Origin: a virus | IMG/VR virus record: IMGVR_UViG_3300004279_000008 | Span: 1 to 28,395 of that record | DNA: 28,395 nucleotides | Strand: one strand, 5' to 3' | In this document: in pieces, positions 21,131-28,395 of the stretch | Layout: each line of letters begins with the position of its first letter | Numbering within the stretch: position 1 is the stretch's first letter | Program-made: the position numbers and the translations under genes | Notes under the pieces: generated by a model | What the model saw: only the letters and a program-made list of their open reading frames with translations | Told to the model about the DNA's origin: nothing | Databases searched by the model: none

Positions 21131-21168
21131 ATAAAAAAAGGGTAAGTAGGCAAAACCCACCTACCCTA
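21131..21168 (-). terminator. Rho-independent terminator after major capsid gene
   Basis: On the minus strand GGGTAGGTGGG (21166-21156) pairs with CCTACTTACCC (21150-21140), eleven pairs with two wobbles, with a five-base loop and a seven-T run. It is the strongest stem in the window and sits directly after the capsid gene stop. Confidence 0.8.
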
Positions 21169-21189
21169 GTTTTTGATTAATTATTAAAT

Positions 21190-22185
21190 TTAAGCGTATG
21201 AAACGATGTCATTAGTTCCAAATTGTACGGCCGCAGAAAAACGCATTACCATACGAATATTAGATGACCCGTCCAAATCGCGCATGTCTAAAACCTTGAC
21301 TTCATTTTGTGAATTCATCAAGCCGCAGCCGAAGTATAAATTTGACCTTTGCGCCGCATACATTTTGTCATCTGATAGTCCCGGTGAAACAAAAACTTTA
21401 ACGCCGTTTATCATAAGTGAGCCGTTGTTAAACCAAGTTGTACCCATATTATTTACACCGTTGTTTGTCATACCGGTAGCGAAACCACCTAATGCTTGAA
21501 CATAAAGCTTCGCAGCTTTAGAAGAAACATATACAAAAAGGTCTTCTTTACCATATAGTGTATTAGGAATGGCCGCAACTACCTTGCTCATTTCTTCAAT
21601 GATATTTACAGATGTTAAAGCAACACCGGCAATAGCTTGTGCCGCCGGAATTTCAGCCGCCGCAACCGCCGCAGCAATTAGTTTTTCAAAACCATCAAAA
21701 GAATTTACAGATGCCGCCGCAGTATCACCTCGCCAGATATTTTCTTCAGTTGACTGGGCAACCTCGGCCGCCACATGAGCAATTAGAAAATCTGAAAATG
21801 TAGGTGGTAAAGTAGTCGCAAGACCAAAGCCCATTTGCTGCGATTCCCAGTCCGATAGGAAATCATTTGAACACAAATTTAAGTTAACTTGTAGATTTTT
21901 TGGCTCAATTATACGCTCAGTAAGTGTGATTGTAGATGTTGGGTCAAAATCACATGTAGCGGTTTTTACTAAAGCATCGGTAGATAACTTTTTCAAAACT
22001 TCCTTAAAGCTGATGTTTGATTTAATTGTTAAACCGCCATCATCAATTGTGCTTGCGCTCAAAAGTGCTGCGGCAATATACGTACCAGAAAATTGTCCGG
22101 CATAGGTAGTCGTGATATTCGTAGCCGTGGCTAGGTTTACATTTCTTTTGCTTAAACCTACGTTTCTTTTATTCATTTTATTCAT
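21190..22185 (-). CDS. Major capsid protein (HK97-like fold)
   Basis: 331 residues. The N-terminus (NKRNVGLSKRNVNLATATNI) is basic and precedes a TYAGQFSGTYIAAALLSAST segment. Later segments such as NLCSNDFLSDWESQ, ENIWRGDTAAASVNSFDGFE and NNMGTTWFNNGSLMINGVKV, with MYAAQRSNLYFGCGLM, match Bacteroidota phage capsid proteins of the HK97 fold. It follows a scaffold-like gene by three bases and ends in the strongest terminator. The long Ala-rich helix near 165-190 fits the spine helix. Probably processed by the XkdF-like protease. Confidence 0.85.
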   Translation of the reverse strand: MNKMNKRNVGLSKRNVNLATATNITTTYAGQFSGTYIAAALLSASTIDDGGLTIKSNISFKEVLKKLSTDALVKTATCDFDPTSTITLTERIIEPKNLQVNLNLCSNDFLSDWESQQMGFGLATTLPPTFSDFLIAHVAAEVAQSTEENIWRGDTAAASVNSFDGFEKLIAAAVAAAEIPAAQAIAGVALTSVNIIEEMSKVVAAIPNTLYGKEDLFVYVSSKAAKLYVQALGGFATGMTNNGVNNMGTTWFNNGSLMINGVKVFVSPGLSDDKMYAAQRSNLYFGCGLMNSQNEVKVLDMRDLDGSSNIRMVMRFSAAVQFGTNDIVSYA

Positions 22186-22188
22186 TTT

Positions 22189-22749
22189 TTATTGATTTAA
22201 TTTGTTTATTACTCTATCTAGTGTTGTGTTAAATTTTCCTTTACCAAATTGCACTTGTTGTTTTTGTGTTTTGGTTTCTGGGTTATGTCTTAATGGTTTT
22301 CTTGAAGCACTCATTTCTTCTTTTTTCTTGTTATCAGAATAAAGTTTTTTAAGTTCTTCAATTTCTTCTTTTACTTCTTCAATTACTGGTGCAATAACTT
22401 CAACAACCGCTTCAATGATTGCTTCAATTTCAGTTACTACTTCTTCAGGTACTTCAGTTACCACTTCTTCAAGATCTTCAGTTTCTTCTTTGGCCGGTAC
22501 TTCATCAGATACTTCACGAACATCTGCAATTAAGCCCTCAGACTCAACTACTAATAAACGCCCATCTTCGAGTAAATATTCACCTACGGGCATTGCGATT
22601 TTTTCTTCATCACTTACAATGAAAATTTCACTATCTTTTTCAAATGATTCGGCGGTCACGATTGTGCCGTTTTCCAATTTCATTTCTTCAAGCTTCACTT
22701 CCATTTTTAGAAGCGTTCTTATTTGATTTAACATTTTTGTTTTTTCCAT
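22189..22749 (-). CDS. Putative scaffold/capsid-associated protein (186 aa)
   Basis: 186 residues with a highly acidic middle (about 85-140) made of Glu/Val-rich repeats (EEVVTEVPEEVVTEIEAIIE) predicted as long helix, then a basic C-terminus with SASRKPLRHNPETK. The N-terminal half is a small beta domain (NGTIVTAESFEKDSEIF, GEYLLEDGRLLVVES). Placement directly before the major capsid gene and the acidic helical design fit a scaffold protein. A CGTTATATA element lies six bases before the ATG. No active-site motif. Confidence 0.65.
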   Translation of the reverse strand: MEKTKMLNQIRTLLKMEVKLEEMKLENGTIVTAESFEKDSEIFIVSDEEKIAMPVGEYLLEDGRLLVVESEGLIADVREVSDEVPAKEETEDLEEVVTEVPEEVVTEIEAIIEAVVEVIAPVIEEVKEEIEELKKLYSDNKKKEEMSASRKPLRHNPETKTQKQQVQFGKGKFNTTLDRVINKLNQ

Positions 22750-22755
22750 ACTATT

Positions 22756-22764
22756 TATATAACG
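22756..22764 (-). promoter_or_regulatory. CGTTATATA element upstream of scaffold and capsid genes
   Basis: Exact CGTTATATA on the minus strand, continued as AAATA, six bases before the ATG at 22749. The extended CGTTATATAAATA is shared with the copy at 3045 and contains the T4-like late box TATAAATA. Confidence 0.55.
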
Positions 22765-22788
22765 ATTATTAATTATTTTTTTGCGTTT

Positions 22789-22950
22789 TTAAACTGTTCT
22801 TGTAATTACGCCTATGCCTTGGGCTTGCATAGAGCCATCGCAGCACTTACTTGAATAAGTTGCGGTGTCCCAACATAAACAACCCCTTTGACCGCCGGTA
22901 GGCGATGCATGGCTAGGTATAAAGGTTTTATTTTTATTGTTTCTATTCAT
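22789..22950 (-). CDS. Cys-rich microprotein (53 aa)
   Basis: ATG at 22950 overlaps the previous stop (TAATG), giving 53 residues ending IGVITRTV. The peptide contains GGQRGCLCWDTATYSSKCCD and the tail GSMQAQGIG. Four cysteines in CxC and CC pairs plus the KCCDG-x-(L/M)QAQGIG tail form a pattern I remember from many Bacteroidota phages, always among head genes. It may be a metal-binding minor virion protein or capsid-stabilising peptide. No function is established. Confidence 0.65.
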   Translation of the reverse strand: MNRNNKNKTFIPSHASPTGGQRGCLCWDTATYSSKCCDGSMQAQGIGVITRTV

Positions 22951-23396
22951 TAAGACCAATCCCTAAATTCCATTTCATTTTTCTTGTATTGTTCATCACT
23001 TTCACGCATATATTCCAATGCTTCCATATGTCTATCATATGATGGGTAAACATCATCTGCTTCTAAACCTAGTTCTTCGGCTTTTGCTTTAATTTCATTT
23101 AGTTTTTCAATATCACCTGAAACATCATCAAACCTAAATACTGCGCTTCCATTGTGTTGGTATTCATCGTTTAGTTCCATCCAAGCTTGGCGATATGCTT
23201 CAAATTTTTCATCGTGCCATTCGTAAGCTAAATAAGACAATAAACCGCTTTGGTCTTCAATAGTATCAATATCATAGTCTAAATTGTCAATCAATCCTAA
23301 TGCTACTTTATGTGCTTTAAGGTTTACTTTTTGCGATTTAAGGTCAACTTTATTTGTTGCCAGTTTGTCGTATACTCTATCTAATCTACTTTTCAT
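22950..23396 (-). CDS. Head-region protein, paralogue of its neighbour (148 aa)
   Basis: I choose the ATG at 23396 (MKSRLDRVYDKLATNKVDLK). An upstream start at 23450 would overlap the preceding gene with unrelated basic sequence. The 148 residues are charged and helical. The start (LDRVYDKL) and a later segment (IKAKAEELGLEADDVYPSYD) match positions of the 152-aa neighbour (IERVYSKL; VKADEIGVDPSVIDGYT), so the two are likely an old tandem duplication. Both lie between protease and scaffold genes, suggesting an internal head or scaffolding role. Confidence 0.6.
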   Translation of the reverse strand: MKSRLDRVYDKLATNKVDLKSQKVNLKAHKVALGLIDNLDYDIDTIEDQSGLLSYLAYEWHDEKFEAYRQAWMELNDEYQHNGSAVFRFDDVSGDIEKLNEIKAKAEELGLEADDVYPSYDRHMEALEYMRESDEQYKKNEMEFRDWS

Positions 23397-23436
23397 TTTA
23401 TATTTGGTTTTATTTATACTGTATAAGATTTGTTTT

Positions 23437-23895
23437 TTACCACTGCGCATCTACTATTGTTTTTAATCTATCAGCGTTATAGTGTACTTCTTCAAAATAA
23501 GCATCTTCGATACCTTTTATTGCAAAAAAATCTATTTTAGCTAATTCTTCTAGTTTTGTATATCCGTCTATAACGCTAGGATCTACTCCTATTTCATCGG
23601 CTTTTACTCTTACATTTTCTAATACTTCGTCAACTTGTTCGGTAGCATTGTACCCTAGACCTAAAAAAGCACTTGCCATAGAAACTTCGGTATTTGCTTC
23701 GTCTGCTATTTCTTCTATTCGCTTGCCTAAGTCTCTTAATTTAGCGTTGTAGTCTTCGCCATCTTTCATTAAAGGTTCTATTAAATTTATAGCTGCGTTT
23801 ATTTCGTCTACTAAACTTAATTTAATTTTATGGTTTTTAAAGTTGTGTTTCTTTTGTGGTAGTTTAGAGTATACCCTTTCAATGTTAGTTTTCAT
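23437..23895 (-). CDS. Head-region protein, paralogue of its neighbour (152 aa)
   Basis: ATG at 23895 is 11 bases inside the end of the protease gene. 152 residues, starting MKTNIERVYSKLPQKKHNFK, then helical with GEDYNAKLRDLGKRIEEIAD and VRVKADEIGVDPSVIDGYTK. It shares its N-terminal block and the KA(D/E)E(I/L)G block with the downstream 148-aa protein. Acidic and helix-rich, no membrane segment. A structural or assembly role in the head is inferred from its place after the protease. Confidence 0.6.
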   Translation of the reverse strand: MKTNIERVYSKLPQKKHNFKNHKIKLSLVDEINAAINLIEPLMKDGEDYNAKLRDLGKRIEEIADEANTEVSMASAFLGLGYNATEQVDEVLENVRVKADEIGVDPSVIDGYTKLEELAKIDFFAIKGIEDAYFEEVHYNADRLKTIVDAQW

Positions 23896-24475
23896 TTAAT
23901 ATATCTTTTATTTGGTTTAATAATTGTCCCGACATTTTTTCTTTTTCTTTGTCGTTTGGTGACTCTATTTTATCGGCGAAAAATCCTTCAATACTGAAGC
24001 CACGGCATTTCTTAGTTAAAATATATTCTTGCCAAACTTTTTCGTTATTCACCTTAACGCTGCCGACCCACGAACCCACCGGTACGTCTAGGCCATACAA
24101 TGCGGTTTTATCTTTTTCTTTATCTTCTACAATCCAACTTTCAACTAAGGTTAACCCATCAAGGGGCTTCGCATGTTCAAGTGTCGAATTACTTTGGTTC
24201 CCATTTTGAAGAAATAATTGTGATGCTTTATTTATTGTTTCTTTGGAAAAAAATATATAATATTCACCATCTTCACCGGTTCTATAAATTGGCTTATCAG
24301 GTATTAATAAAGCCCCCATAAGTATACGTTTTTCTTTGTCTACTTCAGCAAGTTTTATTTCTTGATTTTTCAAAGCCACAAAGTCACTTTCGATGGCCGG
24401 TGATTCCACAATTGATATTGCTTCGATTCCGGCTTCAAAATCTTCTTCATCTAAAATAAGTTCTATGATCTTCAT
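23885..24475 (-). CDS. XkdF-like prohead serine protease
   Basis: 196 residues resembling the phage XkdF-type putative serine protease. The segments GEDGEYYIFFSKETINKASQ, STLEHAKPLDGLTLVESWIV (His105 region with a later Ser) and YGLDVPVGSWVGSVKVN, then CRGFSIEGFF, follow the prohead protease layout with His and Ser catalytic candidates. It would cleave scaffold and capsid N-termini during head maturation. It starts three bases after a CGTTATATA element and leads the head operon, overlapping the 152-aa gene by 11 bases. Confidence 0.75.
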   Translation of the reverse strand: MKIIELILDEEDFEAGIEAISIVESPAIESDFVALKNQEIKLAEVDKEKRILMGALLIPDKPIYRTGEDGEYYIFFSKETINKASQLFLQNGNQSNSTLEHAKPLDGLTLVESWIVEDKEKDKTALYGLDVPVGSWVGSVKVNNEKVWQEYILTKKCRGFSIEGFFADKIESPNDKEKEKMSGQLLNQIKDILNEN

Positions 24476-24478
24476 AAA

Positions 24479-24487
24479 TATATAACG
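24479..24487 (-). promoter_or_regulatory. CGTTATATA element upstream of protease gene
   Basis: Exact CGTTATATA on the minus strand, three bases before the ATG at 24475, preceded by AAAAACTAAACA. The short gap before it (24488-24509) shows no terminator hairpin. Confidence 0.55.
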
Positions 24488-24509
24488 TGTTTAGTTTTTA
24501 ATTTTGCAT

Positions 24510-26261
24510 TTACCCAATACTTGCCCCCTCGATTATATTGCGTTCAAGTTCTTGGCTTGTGGTAATGTCATTGCTCACAACATAACTTCTTGATGGTCTT
24601 TGGCTTTGTCCACCTATTGCATCTGCTAATTGGTTTGTATCACTTTGACCAACCACATTAAAGGCCGGGGGTATGGCCGCACCACCACCACCGCTTGAAG
24701 TTGGCACGCTTCCAGTATTACCTTTACCGCTTGGGTCTATTGATTTAATCGCTGCAATGTTTTTTAAGGCAACCGCACCGGCAAGACCGGCTTGAATAAA
24801 TGGGTAGGCCGGAAATGCAACGGTAATAGGTGACTTATTAGCCGTTGCAAAAGCATTCATAGTTCCTTGTATACCGCTTATAGTTGCACTTGCTATGGCC
24901 ATTGCTTTACCTACCTTTGAGTCTTTACCGGCTAATTGACCTACCATATCAAAAGTGGCTTGTGCATCGTTTAAACCTTGCTTCAAAAGTTCGTCACTTA
25001 GTGCTTTTTCTTCTTCTTTATTTTTCTTTTTTACATCTAGTATTGCATCTTCATAAAATTTTTCTATTGCAAGTTTTTCATCTTTTGTTGCTTTTAATAA
25101 AGTTAATTCGGCTAATGCTTCGGTTTGTTGTTGTTCAAGTTTTTCAATGTCGGTTAATTCTTTATGGTCATCTTGAATTTTCTTTATACTAGCAAGTCTA
25201 TCTATTTCATCTTGTTCGGCTTTTTCTGTATATGTTTTGTTTATTAAAGCTAGTTCACTTTGCCTTGCTTCTTCTAATTCGGTTGTGCTTATACCGTATT
25301 CTTTTGCCGCTTCAATTAGTGCATAATATTTTTCATATACTGCATTTTCTTCTTGTGTTTGTTTATCAAGTTTTGATTGGAAATATTCATCTTCTAGTTT
25401 TGCAATTTCTTCTATTGCGGTTGCTTCAGCAAGGGCGGCTTCATCTGCTAATTTCTTGGCCGCAGCGGCGGCAAAATCGGCGGCTTTTTGTTTTTCATCA
25501 TTGGCCTTTTTGTCCATTTGTAACAATGAAATTTTTAGGCTTTCAGCTTGGGTGTTTGCTTTGTTTATGTCTTCTTGTAATTTTAATTCTTTTTCATTTT
25601 CTTCTTTTATATTTCTTGCTGCAAAGGCTAGGGCGGTTGTGCTTCCAAGTCTTGTGCCAACCCAAAATGCTGCTTTTTCTAAAAATGTTACTTCCTTTCG
25701 ACTATTTTTTTCTAATTCTAATTGTGTTTGTAGATTTTTTAAAAGTTCAACATTCTTTTGTACCTGATAAAGCAATTCTTCTTTTATTGCATTTTTAATT
25801 CTTATAGTGCTTTTGCCTTGTAATTCAAGTATTGTTTGTTGGTTTTTTAATGAAGCAAGTTTTACATTACTTGCATCTACTGATTTATTTATTTCAATAG
25901 CTTGATTTTCTAAATCTTTATTTATAAACCCTAATGCTTCACCTATTTCGTCCCAATATTCAACAAGTAAACCAACGGCCACCACCGCCAAACCAATACC
26001 ACTTGATATCAAAGCGGTCTTCATAGCTTTACCACTTAGCTTTGCAGCTTTACCAACGGCAACCAATTTAGATGCAAGACCTCCGGTCGCTTTATCTATT
26101 TGCTTTACGGCTTCGCCACCGATTTGTGCCATACCAGAAATTTCATCTTTGGCCTTTTTAGTGGTTTTTTCGGTTTTCTTTATTTCATCATTTAACTTCC
26201 CAACATTTTTAACCGCTTGGTCTGTTTTTCCTATGATTTCAAATTCTGCTATTTCTGGCAT
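24510..26261 (-). CDS. Tape measure protein
   Basis: 583 residues with the typical layout: N-terminal EIIGKTDQAVKNVGKLNDEI with coiled-coil lysine/glutamate repeats, a hydrophobic segment (ALISSGIGLAVVAVGLLVEY, about 83-102), a long coiled-coil middle (about 130-440), and a C-terminal hydrophobic/Gly-rich part (GKAMAIASATISGIQGTMNA, FPAYPFIQAGLAGAVALKNI, TSSGGGGAAIPPAFN). It fixes tail length. At about 0.15 nm per residue it predicts a tail near 90 nm, which suggests a siphovirus. It overlaps the 47-aa gene by 13 bases and is preceded by the large tail protein. Confidence 0.85.
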   Translation of the reverse strand: MPEIAEFEIIGKTDQAVKNVGKLNDEIKKTEKTTKKAKDEISGMAQIGGEAVKQIDKATGGLASKLVAVGKAAKLSGKAMKTALISSGIGLAVVAVGLLVEYWDEIGEALGFINKDLENQAIEINKSVDASNVKLASLKNQQTILELQGKSTIRIKNAIKEELLYQVQKNVELLKNLQTQLELEKNSRKEVTFLEKAAFWVGTRLGSTTALAFAARNIKEENEKELKLQEDINKANTQAESLKISLLQMDKKANDEKQKAADFAAAAAKKLADEAALAEATAIEEIAKLEDEYFQSKLDKQTQEENAVYEKYYALIEAAKEYGISTTELEEARQSELALINKTYTEKAEQDEIDRLASIKKIQDDHKELTDIEKLEQQQTEALAELTLLKATKDEKLAIEKFYEDAILDVKKKNKEEEKALSDELLKQGLNDAQATFDMVGQLAGKDSKVGKAMAIASATISGIQGTMNAFATANKSPITVAFPAYPFIQAGLAGAVALKNIAAIKSIDPSGKGNTGSVPTSSGGGGAAIPPAFNVVGQSDTNQLADAIGGQSQRPSRSYVVSNDITTSQELERNIIEGASIG

Positions 26262-26392
26262 TTTAATTCTTTTTTAAGTTGTTGGTAACCCTCTTTAAAT
26301 GTTTCGGCTAGTTTATATTTTCCTTGGGCTATTCTTATGTTTTCGGTGTCACCATTGGCAATTTGCAATAAGTCTAAAATATCTTTTATCAT
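26249..26392 (-). CDS. Small helical protein between tail gene and tape measure (47 aa)
   Basis: ATG at 26392 overlaps the large tail protein stop as ATGA, and its own stop lies 13 bases inside the tape measure gene. The 47 residues begin MIKDILDLLQIANGDTENIR and continue as amphipathic helix (KYKLAETFKEGYQQLKKELK). Short, charged and helical. It may be a tail assembly factor. Start and overlap patterns match the rest of the operon, so it is real. Confidence 0.6.
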   Translation of the reverse strand: MIKDILDLLQIANGDTENIRIAQGKYKLAETFKEGYQQLKKELKCQK

Positions 26393-28395
26393 ATCAATGT
26401 GTTTAAAAGTTCAAATTCAGTTTTCCCGGTTGTTAAATCGGTAGTTAATGAATTAATTTTATATGTTTCTTGGTTTATTTCTATAAGGTTATTTAATTCA
26501 AGATCATAATATATTTTTAATGGCAAAATTGCTGAAACCTTAACCAATCTACGCCTATTGCTGAAAACGTCTTGTATATAAGTTTTATACTTTGTTTCAA
26601 AAATACTATCAATAAAGCAATTTGGGTTGCCGGGTTCACGTGCCAAATATTCGCTTATTTCATTTTGAAAATGTATTGATGTTTCACTTGTACCGCATTG
26701 TAACGCTAAAGTGTTTGATGGTATAAAGTAATTTGTAAGTGTCGCAATATCAGATGCAACTTCGGTATCAATAATTTTCATTGCGGTACCGTTATTTAAA
26801 ATGGGGTAAAATATTAAAGGGTCACCATAATAGCTTTCAAAATTATCATCTACAAAAAAACCATATTGAATAGTTGTATTTCCAATATTACTTGCCGAAG
26901 TGTCAAGGTCATATAGTCTTTCAAATTGCATGTGTTCAAATGGTGCAATTACATTGTAATCTTCGGTAGGTGCATCGTATGTTTGATTGTTTAAGGTATA
27001 AGAAGTTGACCCCCAACCAGAATTGAATATTTGCTCATATTGTTTTGCTAGTAAAGTTCCAAGCCCTTTGTATGCGAAATTTATTTCCTTAAAAGGCAAA
27101 GCAACTTCAACATCTGATTTTGTCACATCAATATATTCATCTATGACTATGGGTGCCTTTGTGTTTGCTGCGTAATAACTATCTAATGTTCTAACTACCA
27201 AAACCCCTAAATTGTCAACATAGGCCGTTAAATTAAATAACTTAAAAAGACCTGATAAAAAATCTATAATTTTCATCTTAGGTATTTGCTCGGTAATGTT
27301 AAATTCACGAACCGCGCTTGTACTAAATGTTGCCGAATTATTATATATTATACCCCCGGTATATTCAATTAAATCATCATCACGAAATTCATATTCTACT
27401 TTCCATTTTATGCCATTGGCTGCAAATTGCACTAATACATCACTTCTAATTTCAATTGCGTATGTACCATTATCAAAGGCGGTATCCCAAGGTATTTGTA
27501 CCGGTATAATTGTTTGCTGCCCACCGGCGGTATTTACCAAAACATTATATCCATTTGAACCGGTTACCCTTACATCGTATGGTATTGGTGGGGTTGTTGC
27601 AATCGGGGTTAAAACCAATGAAACCCTTGGTGACCTTAAAGAAAAATCAACACCCGTATTTTTATCAATTGTTAATTGGCCATTTTGAAAACTTGATAAA
27701 CTTGGCATGTCACCATAATCGCCAAATGGCGTGCCGGGGCTTGCACCCTCGTATGTTGTCCATTCAGCTTCACCAAAGCTAGTGCTTTCAACATTACCTT
27801 TTTTTCTATGTAACCACATAAACAAATCATCAAATTCTTGATTTGTAGCATCATTAAAAAAATCATCTGAAAAAACTATGTCTGTTGCATACCCATTTGC
27901 AATAGTGTATTTTTCTTCTATGGCCGTTATAATAGCTTGTAACCTTAAAGCGTATTTGAATTGATACCAATTAATGCCGTTAATATTAGTGCCGCTATGT
28001 ACCGCAACATTTCCATATTCATGCGCATTTGCATTACCATTGTAAATCATTCTATCGGTATGGGTAATCAAAGGCACGCAAATATTATCATTAGTGTTTG
28101 GTGCGTAGCCTTGTATGTAATTTGTTACATTGGCAAAATCGTAAACTTGTGAATATTCATTTAGTGTTGCTAAACTACTTAAAAGATCATCGCCTAAGAC
28201 ATCTTTTAAATCGACAACATTTCCGAAAAATGTTATATGATATGTATGTGCTACATTGTTTTTTAAACCTACTCTATTAAGCTTTATTTTACCCTCTTTA
28301 AAAGGGGTGTTGTTTAATTCTAAATAAGCAGCCTTTTTGGTTCTTGCATCAAAACCACCTTGAACACTTGCATTGTAATAATGTTTAAATATCTT
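26389..28395 (-). CDS. Large tail protein, main part (runs off right edge)
   Basis: The frame is open from the window edge (28395) to the TGA at 26391-26389, 668 residues. A GTG at 28077 is only an internal codon, not the start, because coding sequence continues without a stop to the edge. The first residues, KIFKHYYNASVQGGFDARTK, and later KEGKIKLNRVGLKNN continue the N-terminal fragment at positions 1-146. The full protein would be about 720 residues, mostly beta-rich with no membrane segment. It is probably a tail-tip or baseplate protein, located upstream of the tape measure. Partial only because the window ends. Confidence 0.75.
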   Translation of the reverse strand, partial: KIFKHYYNASVQGGFDARTKKAAYLELNNTPFKEGKIKLNRVGLKNNVAHTYHITFFGNVVDLKDVLGDDLLSSLATLNEYSQVYDFANVTNYIQGYAPNTNDNICVPLITHTDRMIYNGNANAHEYGNVAVHSGTNINGINWYQFKYALRLQAIITAIEEKYTIANGYATDIVFSDDFFNDATNQEFDDLFMWLHRKKGNVESTSFGEAEWTTYEGASPGTPFGDYGDMPSLSSFQNGQLTIDKNTGVDFSLRSPRVSLVLTPIATTPPIPYDVRVTGSNGYNVLVNTAGGQQTIIPVQIPWDTAFDNGTYAIEIRSDVLVQFAANGIKWKVEYEFRDDDLIEYTGGIIYNNSATFSTSAVREFNITEQIPKMKIIDFLSGLFKLFNLTAYVDNLGVLVVRTLDSYYAANTKAPIVIDEYIDVTKSDVEVALPFKEINFAYKGLGTLLAKQYEQIFNSGWGSTSYTLNNQTYDAPTEDYNVIAPFEHMQFERLYDLDTSASNIGNTTIQYGFFVDDNFESYYGDPLIFYPILNNGTAMKIIDTEVASDIATLTNYFIPSNTLALQCGTSETSIHFQNEISEYLAREPGNPNCFIDSIFETKYKTYIQDVFSNRRRLVKVSAILPLKIYYDLELNNLIEINQETYKINSLTTDLTTGKTEFELLNTLI

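Noticed and set aside
23396-23450. Earlier start of the 148-aa gene at 23450
   Set aside because: The extra residues overlap the preceding gene and lack the paralogous start motif that begins at 23396.
25232-25798. Long plus-strand ORF (188 aa) antisense to the tape measure gene
   Set aside because: It is composed almost wholly of Leu, Phe and His as expected for the reverse strand of a Lys/Glu-rich coiled coil, and no other plus-strand gene is credible.
28077-28077. GTG at 28077 as start of the large tail gene
   Set aside because: The frame is open upstream to the window edge with sensible coding sequence, so the gene is only cut by the edge.
1-28395. tRNA genes, CRISPR arrays, insertion sequences and integrase
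   Set aside because: None could be recognised by eye on either strand. The excisionase-like HTH gene alone does not show lysogeny.

Overview
The window reads as an essentially complete genome of a small tailed bacteriophage (about 28.4 kb, AT-rich) that infects a member of the Bacteroidota, most likely a flavobacterium. The host inference rests on three things. Starts lack Shine-Dalgarno sequences. Two early promoters fit the Bacteroidota form TTTG/TTG-N19-21-TAnnTTTG. Most structural proteins resemble, as I recall the families, those of marine and freshwater flavobacterial siphoviruses. Every credible gene is on the minus strand, so transcription runs from high to low coordinates. No integrase, tRNA, CRISPR array or insertion sequence was seen, which suggests a strictly lytic phage.

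The two window ends lie in the same gene. The first 146 bases hold the N-terminus of a large tail protein, and the last 2 kb hold its remainder. The molecule is therefore probably circular or circularly permuted, with only a few bases missing at the join (1 + 3n, from the reading frames).

Layout in the order of transcription. Early/middle block (about 12827 to 5409): a small ORF and NinG, a terminator, then a Bacteroidota-type promoter, an HTH protein, two small proteins, a Rad52-like annealing protein, SSB, a RecA-like ATPase, a sigma factor, two PD-(D/E)XK-like nucleases flanking two C-x-C microproteins, a 5'-3' exonuclease, a MazG-like small protein, a DnaA domain IV-like DNA-binding protein, a cytosine-C5 methyltransferase and a 50-residue protein. 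Packaging block (5366 to 3144): TerS, TerL and five tiny proteins. Tail block I (3041 to 1, continuing from 28395 to 24510): tail assembly chaperone with a -1 frameshift, tail completion, an HK97 gp10-like protein, two tail proteins, the large tail protein split by the window ends, a small protein and the tape measure. Head and fibre block (24475 to 14120): XkdF-like protease, two paralogous proteins, a Cys-rich microprotein, scaffold-like protein, major capsid, tail tube, portal with a C-terminal extension, head-tail connector, receptor-binding protein and small proteins. Lysis block (14142 to 13010): M15 peptidase, small membrane protein and holin-like protein.

No DNA polymerase, primase or DnaB-type replicative helicase is visible, so replication probably relies on host enzymes recruited by phage initiator and recombination proteins. 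The most interesting regulatory signal is an exact nine-base element, CGTTATATA, found just upstream of five structural or packaging genes and noticed nowhere else in the window. It may be a phage-specific late promoter read with help from the phage-encoded sigma factor, or alternatively a translation-start element.
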